Origin: Pseudomonadota bacterium
Lineage (GTDB): Bacteria > Pseudomonadota > Gammaproteobacteria > Burkholderiales > Burkholderiaceae_C
Assembly (NCBI GenBank): GCA_023390985.1
Contig: JAEWBU010000127.1
Coordinates: forward strand, 1 to 6,851
Direction: 5' to 3'
Length of the DNA: 6,851 nt
Of this stretch, positions 1 through 6,500 are shown one piece after another. Under the pieces are notes generated by a model. That model worked only from the letters and a program-made list of their open reading frames with translations, searched no databases and was not told where the DNA came from. Both the position numbers and the translations under genes were made by a program. The stretch's first letter is position 1, and each line of letters starts with the position of its first letter.

Positions 1-91
1 GGTCAAGGACGGCGGGCGGGTGCAGGTGGCCGGCGGCGCCGCGGGAGCGGGCGCCGAAGGCCGGGCCGGCGCCGCGGCACGCGCTCCATGA
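1..91 (+). CDS. mdtA: C-terminal end of RND periplasmic adaptor (membrane fusion protein), partial
   Basis: An open frame enters from the left edge (first full codon at position 2) and ends at TGA 89-91. It encodes 29 residues beginning VKDGGRVQV, then a Gly/Ala/Arg-rich tail ending RAAARAP-like (AAARAP). The VKDGxxV pattern is typical of the last beta strand of the membrane-proximal domain of HlyD/AcrA-family adaptors, which end in a short variable tail. Such adaptors sit in the periplasm, usually lipid- or signal-anchored, and join the RND pump to the outer-membrane channel. The stop overlaps the next start as ATGA, and the following genes are MdtB- and MdtC-type pumps, so this is most likely the MdtA/MuxA partner. 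Only the tail is visible: the assignment rests on position, frame and the short motif, and the symbol is inferred from context. Confidence 0.7.
   Translation, partial: VKDGGRVQVAGGAAGAGAEGRAGAAARAP
88..91 (+). promoter_or_regulatory. ATGA stop/start overlap, adaptor to mdtB
   Basis: The adaptor stop TGA (89-91) overlaps the mdtB start ATG (88-90). The bases just upstream (about 74-87) are C-rich and contain no purine-rich Shine-Dalgarno sequence. Initiation of mdtB therefore probably depends on ribosomes finishing the adaptor gene and restarting. The overlap is seen directly; the coupling is inferred. Confidence 0.6.
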
Positions 92-3000
92 ACGTCTCGC
101 GCCTGTTCATCCAGCGCCCCGTGGCCACGGCGCTGTGCATGCTGGCCATCGTGCTGGCGGGCCTGGTGGGGCTGCGCTTTCTGCCGCTGGCGGCGCTGCC
201 GCAGGTGGACTACCCGACCATCCAGGTGCAGACGCTGTACCCCGGCGCCAGCCCCGAGGTGATGGCGCAGACGGTCACCGCGCCGCTGGAGCGCCAGTTC
301 GGTCAGATGCCGGGGCTGGCGCGCATGAGTTCGACCAGCGCCTCCGGCCTTTCCATCGTCACGCTGCAGTTCGGCCTGGGCCTGGCGCTGGACGTCGCCG
401 AGCAGCAGGTGCAGGCCGCGATCAACGCCGGCGCCTCGCTGCTGCCGGCCGACCTGCCCGCGCCGCCGGTCTACGCCAAGGTGAACCCGGCCGACGCGCC
501 GGTGCTCACGCTGGCCATCACCTCGAAGGAGCTGCCGCTGCCCGACGTGCAGAACCTGGTCAACACGCGCCTGGCGCTCAAGATCAGCCAGGTGTCGGGC
601 GTGGGCCTGGTCACGCTGGCGGGCGGCCAGCGTCCCGCCGTGCGCATCCAGGCAGACACGCGCGCGCTGGCCTCTTACGGCCTGACGCTGGACAACGTGC
701 GCAGCACCATCAACGCCGCCAACGCCAACGGCGCCAAGGGCAGCATCGACGGTCCCACGCGCGCCTGGAGCATCAACGCCAACGACCAGCTGCTCACCGC
801 GAAGGACTACTCGAACCTCGTGGTCGCCTTCCGCAACAACGCGCCGGTGCGCCTGGGCCAGGTGGCGCAGGTGGTGGAGAGCGCCGAGAACGTGAAGCTG
901 GGCGCCTGGTCGGCGCTGGACGGCCAGCTGGAGCCTTCGATCATCCTGAACGTGCAGCGCCAGCCGGGCGCCAACGTCATCGCGACGGTCGATGCGATCA
1001 AGCAGCGCCTGCCGGAGCTCACCGCCGGGCTGCCGGCTTCGCTCCGGGTGGAGGTGCTGTCGGACCGCACCACCGGCATCCGTGCTTCGGTGCACCACGT
1101 GCAGCTGGAACTGGTGCTGGCCGTGGTGCTGGTGGTACTGGTGATCTTCGCCTTCCTGCACAGCCCGCGCGCCACGCTGATCGCCAGCCTCGCGGTGCCG
1201 ATCTCGCTCGTCGGCACCTGCGGCGTGATGTACCTGCTGGGGTACAGCCTCAACAACCTGTCCTTGATGGCGCTGACCATCGCGACGGGCTTCGTGGTGG
1301 ACGACGCGATCGTGATGATCGAGAACATCCAGCGCCACGTGGAGATGGGCAAGCGGCCGATGGAGGCCGCGATCGAGGGCGCCAGCGAGATCGGCTTCAC
1401 CATCATCTCGCTGACGGTCTCGCTGATCGCGGTGCTGATCCCGCTGCTGTTCATGGGCGACGTGGTGGGGCGGCTCTTCCGCGAGTTCGCGGTGACGCTG
1501 GCGATCACCATCCTGATCTCGGCGGTGGTCTCGCTGACGCTGGTGCCGATGATGTCGGCGCGCTGGCTCAAGGCGCATCCGGGCGGGGAGGGCGCGGGCA
1601 CCGGCACCGGCGCCAGGCTGGCGCGCCAGTTCGACCGGCTGATCGGCCTGTACGACCGCGGCCTGCAATGGGTGCTGAGGCGCCAGCGGTTCACGCTGCT
1701 GGTGGCGCTGGCGACCTTCGTGCTCACGGTGCTGCTCTACATCGCGATCCCCAAGGGCCTGTTCCCGACGCAGAACACGGGCCAGCTGCAGGCTCGCGTC
1801 GAAGCGCAGGAATCGATCTCCTACCCAGCGATGGCGAAGCTGCAGCAGGAAGTAGCGCGTGCGCTGATGGAGGATCCGGACGTGGTCAGCATCGCCAGCT
1901 TCGTCGGCGTGGACGCGGCCAACAACACCATGCTGCACACCGGCCGCATGCTGATCAACCTGGGCTCGAGCCGCGGCGGACAAGGCGAGCTGATGGAGCG
2001 GCTGCGCCAGCGCGCCGGCCGCGTCGCCGGCGCCACGCTCTACCTGCAGCCGGTGCAGGACCTCACCATCGATGCCGAATCGGGCCCGACCCAGTTCCGC
2101 TTCTCGCTGGAAGGCTCGGACACCGCCACCGTGAACGAGTGGGCCAACAAGCTGGTGGAGCGCATGCGCTCGCTGCCGCAGGTGCGCAACCCGGTCACCG
2201 ACGCCGGCGCCAGCGGCGCGGCGGTGTACGTGGACATCGACCGCGACACCGCGGCGCGGCTGAACATCACCGCGGCCAGCATCGACGAGGCGCTGTACAG
2301 CGCCTTCGGCCAGCGCATCGTCTCGACCATCTTCACGCAGACCAACCAGTACCGCGTGATCCTGGAGGCGCGGCCGGACGCGGCGCCGACGCCGGACGCG
2401 CTGTCCGGCATCCAGCTGCGCACGTCCTCCGGCGATTCCACGCCGCTGTCGGCCGTCGCGCGCATCGTGGAGCGGCGCGCGCCGCTGCAGATCACGCACG
2501 TGTCGCAGTACCCGGCGGCGACGGTGGGCTTCGACACGGCGCAGGGCGTGTCGCTCGGCAAGGCGGTGGACGCGATCCGCGCCGCCGCGAAGGAAGCCGG
2601 GCTGCCGGCCAGCCTGAGCATGAGCTTCCTCGGCGCTTCGGGCGCCTACGAGGCATCGCTGACCAACCAGCTGTGGCTGATCCTGGCGGCGATCGTGTGC
2701 GTGTACATCGTGCTGGGCGTGCTGTACGAGAGCTACGTGCACCCGCTCACGATCCTCTCGACGCTGCCTTCGGCCGGCGTGGGCGCGCTGCTGGCGCTGA
2801 TGCTGACCGGCAACGACCTGGGCGTGATCGGCATCATCGGCATCATCCTTCTCATCGGCATCGTGAAGAAGAACGCGATCATGATGATCGACTTCGCCAT
2901 CGATGCGCAGCGCAACGAAGGCAAGCCGGCGCAGGAGGCGATCCACCAGGCGGCGCTGCTGCGCTTCCGCCCCATCCTGATGACCACGCTGGCGGCGCTG

Positions 3001-3225
3001 TTCGCGGCGGTGCCGCTGATGTTCGGCTGGGGCGAGGGCGCCGAGCTGCGCCGTCCGCTGGGCCTGGCGATCTTCGGCGGTCTGGTGGTGAGCCAGCTGC
3101 TGACGCTGTTCACGACCCCGGTGATCTATCTCGGGTTCGAGAAGATGGGGCACAGGTTCCGCAAGGCGGAAGCACGGGATTCCCGCCTCCGCGGGAATGA
3201 CGGCGGGGCGGGGGCCTTGCGTTGA
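88..3225 (+). CDS. mdtB: RND multidrug efflux transporter subunit, MdtB/MuxB type
   Basis: Complete inner-membrane RND (AcrB/AcrD/AcrF superfamily) pump subunit of 1045 aa, close to the 1040 aa of E. coli MdtB. It begins MNVSRLFIQRPVAT, the usual N-terminus, with the first transmembrane helix at about 12-30. A first periplasmic porter/docking region precedes helices TM2 (about 340-358) to TM6. TM7 lies near 535-554, a second periplasmic region follows, and TM8 starts near 862. The proton-relay residues are intact: Asp405-Asp406 in the GFVVDDAIVMIEN motif of TM4, Lys928 in GIVKKNAIMMIDF, and Arg959 and Thr966 in RFRPILMT, matching AcrB D407/D408, K940, R971 and T978. The GRLFREFAVTL motif is also present. 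In E. coli, MdtB and MdtC form a mixed trimer (reported as two B to one C), and MdtB was reported to carry the main proton-translocating role; the same is inferred here. The last residues (about 1030-1045) are encoded partly by a palindromic repeat and look like an acquired tail. The stop overlaps the next start (TTGA). Confidence 0.93.
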   Translation: MNVSRLFIQRPVATALCMLAIVLAGLVGLRFLPLAALPQVDYPTIQVQTLYPGASPEVMAQTVTAPLERQFGQMPGLARMSSTSASGLSIVTLQFGLGLALDVAEQQVQAAINAGASLLPADLPAPPVYAKVNPADAPVLTLAITSKELPLPDVQNLVNTRLALKISQVSGVGLVTLAGGQRPAVRIQADTRALASYGLTLDNVRSTINAANANGAKGSIDGPTRAWSINANDQLLTAKDYSNLVVAFRNNAPVRLGQVAQVVESAENVKLGAWSALDGQLEPSIILNVQRQPGANVIATVDAIKQRLPELTAGLPASLRVEVLSDRTTGIRASVHHVQLELVLAVVLVVLVIFAFLHSPRATLIASLAVPISLVGTCGVMYLLGYSLNNLSLMALTIATGFVVDDAIVMIENIQRHVEMGKRPMEAAIEGASEIGFTIISLTVSLIAVLIPLLFMGDVVGRLFREFAVTLAITILISAVVSLTLVPMMSARWLKAHPGGEGAGTGTGARLARQFDRLIGLYDRGLQWVLRRQRFTLLVALATFVLTVLLYIAIPKGLFPTQNTGQLQARVEAQESISYPAMAKLQQEVARALMEDPDVVSIASFVGVDAANNTMLHTGRMLINLGSSRGGQGELMERLRQRAGRVAGATLYLQPVQDLTIDAESGPTQFRFSLEGSDTATVNEWANKLVERMRSLPQVRNPVTDAGASGAAVYVDIDRDTAARLNITAASIDEALYSAFGQRIVSTIFTQTNQYRVILEARPDAAPTPDALSGIQLRTSSGDSTPLSAVARIVERRAPLQITHVSQYPAATVGFDTAQGVSLGKAVDAIRAAAKEAGLPASLSMSFLGASGAYEASLTNQLWLILAAIVCVYIVLGVLYESYVHPLTILSTLPSAGVGALLALMLTGNDLGVIGIIGIILLIGIVKKNAIMMIDFAIDAQRNEGKPAQEAIHQAALLRFRPILMTTLAALFAAVPLMFGWGEGAELRRPLGLAIFGGLVVSQLLTLFTTPVIYLGFEKMGHRFRKAEARDSRLRGNDGGAGALR
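3176..3201. repeat. dRS3-like palindromic dispersed repeat inside the 3' end of mdtB
   Basis: A perfect 8-bp inverted repeat, ATTCCCGC (3179-3186) and GCGGGAAT (3191-3198), is separated by a 4-nt loop CTCC. The 20-bp core fits ATTCCC-N8-GGGAAT, the consensus of dRS3 repeats described in Neisseria. Look-alike GGGATTCCCGC...GCGGGAATGACGG elements are scattered in many beta- and gammaproteobacterial genomes. In the mdtB frame it reads RDSRLRGND and on the minus strand FPRRRES, both peptides typical of such repeats when they are translated. It begins 43 nt upstream of the mdtC start. In RNA it would form a stable hairpin. No T-run follows, so it is not an intrinsic terminator. Confidence 0.75.
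3210..3214 (+). promoter_or_regulatory. Possible weak ribosome binding site (GGGGG) for mdtC
   Basis: GGGGG lies 7 nt before the TTG start of mdtC and could pair with the CCUCC anti-Shine-Dalgarno using one G-U wobble. It lies in a G-rich stretch (3202-3214) with no canonical AGGAGG. The previous in-frame stop in the mdtC frame is TGA 3198-3200, and between it and 3222 there is no ATG, GTG or other TTG, so the TTG is the only available start upstream of the conserved N-terminus. The pairing is inferred. Confidence 0.35.
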
Positions 3226-6200
3226 ACCTCTCCGCCCCCTTCGTCCGCCGCCCCGTCGGCACCGTGCTGCTGACGCTCTGGATCGCGCTCGCCGGCATCG
3301 CGGCGTTCTTCCAGCTGCCGGTGGCCTCGCTGCCGCAGGTGGACTTCCCCGTCATCACGGTCAGCGCCAGCCTGCCGGGCGCCAGTCCCGACACCATGGC
3401 CACCAGTGTGGCGCAGCCGCTGGAGCGGCGGCTGGGCACGATCGCGGGCGTCAACGAGATGACGTCCAGCAGCGGCACGGGATCCACGCGGATCAACCTG
3501 CAGTTCGACCGCAACCGCAACATCGACGCCGCCGCGCGCGAGGTGCAGGCCGCGATCAACGCGTCGCGCGCCGACCTGCCGAGCAACCTGCGCAGCAACC
3601 CGACCTACCGCAAGGCCAATCCCTCGGCCGCGCCGGTGATGATCATGGCGCTGACCTCGCCGCGCCGCACGCCGGGCCAGATCTACGACGCCGTTTCCAA
3701 CATCGTCTCGCAGAAGGTGGCCCAGGTGCAGGGCGTGGGCGACGTGGAACTGGGCGGCGGTTCGCAGCCCGCGGTGCGCGTGGAACTGAATCCGTTCGCG
3801 CTCAGCCGCTACGGCATCGCCACCGAGGACGTGCGCGCCGCGCTGCAGGCCGGCAGCGCCAACCGGCCCAAGGGCGACGTGCAGGACGCCGGCGGGCGCC
3901 GCCTGCAGATCTACACCAGCACGGGCAGCAGCGCGCCGGACGCGCAAGGCGTGATCTCCGTCGGCCAAGGCCGCCTGACGGCGGCCGACTACCGCGGCCT
4001 GGTGGTCGCGTGGCGCGACGGCGCGGCGGTGCGGCTCGGCGACATCGGGACCGTCAGCGACAGCGTGGAGAACGTCAACACGCTGGGCCTGTTCAACGGC
4101 GAGCCGGCCGTGGTGGTGCCGATCACGCTGCAGCCCGGCGCCAACGTGATCAAGACCGTGGAAGGCGTGCGCGCGCTGCTGCCCGAGTTGCAGGCGGCGC
4201 TGCCGCCGGACATCAAGCTGGTCATCGCCTCGGACCGCACGTATTCCATCCGCGCCTCGCTGCACGAGGTGGAGCTCACGCTGGCGATCGCCATCGCGCT
4301 GGTCGTGCTGGTGGTCAGCGTGTTCCTGCGCAGCGCGCGCGCCACGCTGATCCCGGCCGTGGCCACGGTGGTGTCGCTGCTCGGCACCTTCGCGGTGATG
4401 CTGGTCATGGGCTTCTCGCTCAACAACCTGAGCCTGATGGCGCTCACCGTCGCCACCGGCTTCGTGGTGGACGATGCCATCGTCGTGCTCGAGAACATCA
4501 GCCGCCACCTGGAGGCCGGCATGAACCGGTTCCAGGCCGCGCTGCTGGGCGCGCGCGAGGTGGGCTTCACCGTGCTGTCGATCAGCCTGTCGCTGGTCGC
4601 GGTGTTCATCCCGCTGCTGTTCATGGGCGGGCAGGTGGGGCGCCTCTTCCGCGAGTTCGCGGTGACGCTCTCGGCGGCGGTGATGATCTCGCTGCTGATC
4701 TCGCTGACCACCACGCCGATGCTGTGCGCCTGGCTGCTGCGGCCGGACAGCCAGAAGGACCGGCCCCAGGGCCGGCTGGCGCGCTGGGCCGAGCGCGGCT
4801 ACGACGCCATGCACCGCGGCTACGCCTGGAGCCTGGACTGGGCGCTGCAGGCGCGCTGGCTGGTGCTGGCGATCCTGGTCGCGGTGATCGGGCTCAACGC
4901 CTGGCTGTTCGTGAAGATCCCCAAGGGCTTCTTCCCGCAGCAGGACACCGGCCAGATCGCCGGCGGCCTGCGCGCCGACCAGAGCATCTCGTTCCAGGCG
5001 ATGCAGGAGAAGCTCAAGCAGCTGGTGGACATCACCCGCGCCGATCCCGCGGTCGACACGGTGGTGGCCTTCACCGGCGGCAGCCGCGCGGGCGGCGGCT
5101 TCATGTTCGTCACCCTCAAGCCCGCGGCGGAGCGCGCCTCGAACGAGCGGGCGCAGGCGGTCATCGCTCGCCTGCGGCCGCAGCTGCAGCAGGTGTCGGG
5201 CGTGAGCCTGTTCCTCAACCCGGTGCAGGACCTGCGCATGGGCGGGCGGCAGAGCAACTCGACCTACCAGTACACGCTCAAGAGCGACAACAACGAGGAC
5301 CTCAAGCGCTGGGCCGCGCGCCTGGCGGACGCGATGAAGCGCCAGCCCGCGCTGGTGGACGTGGACACCGACCAGCAGGAGAACGGCGTGGAGCTGTTCG
5401 TCGAGGTGGACAAGGACAGCGCCGCGCGCCTGGGCATCAGCTCGCGCGACGTGGACAACGCGCTGTACAACGCGTTCGGCCAGCGCCAGGTGGCCACCAT
5501 CTACGGCGAGCTGAACCAGTACCGCGTGATCCTGGGCGTGGCGCAGCGCTACACGCTCAGCCCGATGGCGCTGCGGGACATCTACGTGCCGGCCGCCGGC
5601 TCGGCGAGCACCACCGCGACCTCGAGCGCCGCCGCGGCCAGCACGGGCACGGTGGCCACGACGGCCACGATCAACCCGGCGCTGCGCGACCAGGCCACCG
5701 GATCGGCGCTGAGCGGCGGGGCGCGCAACATGGTGCCGCTGTCGGCGATCTCGCGGGTCGTCGAGCGGCCCACGGCCACCTCGGTCAACCACCAGGACGC
5801 GGAGCTGGCCACCACCATCTCGTACAACCTGGCCGAGGGCAGCACCATCGCCGACGGCCAGGCCGCCGTGCGCGCGGCCGAAGCCGAGATCGCGATGCCG
5901 ACCAACGTGCGCGGCAGCTTCCAGGGCACGGCGCGGGCGGCGCAGGAGTCGCAGTCGCAGCAGCCGGTGCTGATCCTGGCGGCCATCGTCGTCATCTACA
6001 TCGTGCTGGGCGTGCTGTACGAGAGCCTGGTGCACCCGGTCACGGTGCTGTCGACGCTGCCGTCGGCGGGCGTGGGCGCGGTGCTGGCCCTGATGCTGTT
6101 CAAGCTGGAGCTGTCGATCATGGCGCTGATCGGGCTGTTCCTCCTGATCGGCATCGTGAAGAAGAACGCGATCATGATCATCGACTTCGCGCTGGACGCG

Positions 6201-6500
6201 GAGCGCTCGCGCGGCCTGCCGCCGATGGCCGCGGTGCGCGAGGCCTGCCTGCTGCGGTTCCGCCCGATCCTGATGACCACGCTGGCCGCCGCCCTGGGCG
6301 CGCTGCCGCTCGCGATCGGCTTCGGCGAGGGCGCGGAACTGCGGCGTCCGCTCGGCATCGCCATCGTGGGCGGGCTGATCGCGAGCCAGCTGCTCACGCT
6401 GCTCACCACGCCGGTGGTGTACCTGCTGCTGGACAAGCTGCGCCGGCGCAGCCCGCACGAGCGCGAACTGGCGCGAAGCCATGTGCCGGAGGCGGCGTGA
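3222..6500 (+). CDS. mdtC: RND multidrug efflux transporter subunit, MdtC/MuxC type, TTG start
   Basis: Complete second RND pump subunit, 1092 aa against 1025 aa for E. coli MdtC. The TTG start (3222-3224) overlaps the mdtB stop (3223-3225) and gives the family N-terminus MNLSAPFVRRPV. It resembles MdtC more than MdtB in blocks such as FVVDDAIVVLENI, GGQVGRLFREFAVTL, QADQSISFQAM-like (RADQSISFQAM), FTGGSR, GGRQSNSTYQYTL and DQQENG. Proton-relay residues are intact: Asp417-Asp418, Lys981, Arg1012 and Thr1019. TM1 lies at about 10-28, TM7 about 546-566 and TM8 about 916-934, with two large periplasmic regions between. The extra length comes mainly from two insertions relative to E. coli MdtC and to the neighbouring MdtB: about residues 233-249 and 791-835. 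In E. coli the MdtC partner is thought to contribute mainly to drug binding in the mixed trimer; the same role is inferred here. The stop (6498-6500) overlaps a possible GTG start of the next gene. Confidence 0.93.
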   Translation: MNLSAPFVRRPVGTVLLTLWIALAGIAAFFQLPVASLPQVDFPVITVSASLPGASPDTMATSVAQPLERRLGTIAGVNEMTSSSGTGSTRINLQFDRNRNIDAAAREVQAAINASRADLPSNLRSNPTYRKANPSAAPVMIMALTSPRRTPGQIYDAVSNIVSQKVAQVQGVGDVELGGGSQPAVRVELNPFALSRYGIATEDVRAALQAGSANRPKGDVQDAGGRRLQIYTSTGSSAPDAQGVISVGQGRLTAADYRGLVVAWRDGAAVRLGDIGTVSDSVENVNTLGLFNGEPAVVVPITLQPGANVIKTVEGVRALLPELQAALPPDIKLVIASDRTYSIRASLHEVELTLAIAIALVVLVVSVFLRSARATLIPAVATVVSLLGTFAVMLVMGFSLNNLSLMALTVATGFVVDDAIVVLENISRHLEAGMNRFQAALLGAREVGFTVLSISLSLVAVFIPLLFMGGQVGRLFREFAVTLSAAVMISLLISLTTTPMLCAWLLRPDSQKDRPQGRLARWAERGYDAMHRGYAWSLDWALQARWLVLAILVAVIGLNAWLFVKIPKGFFPQQDTGQIAGGLRADQSISFQAMQEKLKQLVDITRADPAVDTVVAFTGGSRAGGGFMFVTLKPAAERASNERAQAVIARLRPQLQQVSGVSLFLNPVQDLRMGGRQSNSTYQYTLKSDNNEDLKRWAARLADAMKRQPALVDVDTDQQENGVELFVEVDKDSAARLGISSRDVDNALYNAFGQRQVATIYGELNQYRVILGVAQRYTLSPMALRDIYVPAAGSASTTATSSAAAASTGTVATTATINPALRDQATGSALSGGARNMVPLSAISRVVERPTATSVNHQDAELATTISYNLAEGSTIADGQAAVRAAEAEIAMPTNVRGSFQGTARAAQESQSQQPVLILAAIVVIYIVLGVLYESLVHPVTVLSTLPSAGVGAVLALMLFKLELSIMALIGLFLLIGIVKKNAIMIIDFALDAERSRGLPPMAAVREACLLRFRPILMTTLAAALGALPLAIGFGEGAELRRPLGIAIVGGLIASQLLTLLTTPVVYLLLDKLRRRSPHERELARSHVPEAA
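3918..3968 (+). other. Extra loop in MdtC, about residues 233-249
   Basis: Within mdtC, between the segment RRLQIYT and LTAADYRGLVV, about 17 extra residues (STGSSAPDAQGVISVGQ) appear where E. coli MdtC and the neighbouring MdtB-type protein have only a few (NDEL, NDQL). By comparison with AcrB this falls in or next to the long hairpin arm of the first docking subdomain, which reaches into the neighbouring subunit. The boundaries are approximate, aligned by eye. Confidence 0.5.
5592..5726 (+). other. Low-complexity Ala/Ser/Thr/Gly insertion in MdtC, residues 791-835
   Basis: Between RDIYVP and NMVPLSAISRVVE of the MdtC-type protein lie about 45 residues rich in Ala, Ser, Thr and Gly. At this point E. 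coli MdtC (by memory) and the neighbouring MdtB-type protein have a short turn (LRTSSGDSTPLS in the latter). The DNA contains short near-repeats such as GGCCACGAC/GGCCACGAT at 5654-5671, as expected for repeat slippage. The frame is open throughout and conserved sequence resumes directly after it. By analogy with AcrB (WYVRAADGQMVPFS) it lies in the second docking subdomain, near the top of the pump that meets the adaptor. I believe similar Ser/Thr/Ala insertions occur in other betaproteobacterial MdtC proteins, but could not verify this here. Confidence 0.65.
6488..6492 (+). promoter_or_regulatory. Shine-Dalgarno GGAGG before the outer-membrane factor gene
   Basis: GGAGG sits inside the last codons of mdtC, 4 nt before GTG 6497-6499 and 25 nt before ATG 6518-6520. 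The spacing is a little short for the GTG and too long for the ATG. This, together with the GTGA overlap, favours the GTG as the start of the next gene. The ATG has only a weak AAGAA (6507-6511) upstream. Confidence 0.5.

Noticed and set aside
807..1727. Minus-strand open frames inside mdtB and mdtC (for example 807-1727, 2040-2621, 3989-4714, 5996-6514)
   Set aside because: They are Ser/Thr/Arg-rich antisense translations of conserved RND helices, with no independent evidence of coding.
3179..3198. The hairpin as an intrinsic terminator between mdtB and mdtC
   Set aside because: No T-run follows it, it lies within the mdtB coding frame, and mdtC overlaps mdtB directly, so termination here would split the pump.
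135..3200. A 1021-codon open frame on the plus strand inside mdtB
   Set aside because: It is a frame-shifted shadow of mdtB in very GC-rich DNA. The product is a low-complexity Gly/Ala/Arg/His protein with no recognisable domain, whereas the overlapping frame is a clear RND pump.
3110..3598. A 162-codon minus-strand open frame spanning the mdtB/mdtC junction, containing the repeat
   Set aside because: It is antisense to two conserved genes, and the repeat-derived peptides are typical of spurious ORFs across such palindromes.
3126..6482. A 1118-codon open frame on the minus strand covering mdtC
   Set aside because: Its composition (Arg, His, Gln, Ala, Gly) is that of an antisense shadow of a GC-rich gene, with no membrane segments or known motifs, and it lies fully opposite mdtC.
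88..6500. mdtB and mdtC as a duplicated gene broken by frameshift or as a fused pump
   Set aside because: Each has its own complete set of helices, relay residues and N-terminus, and the pair matches the known MdtB/MdtC and MuxB/MuxC arrangement.
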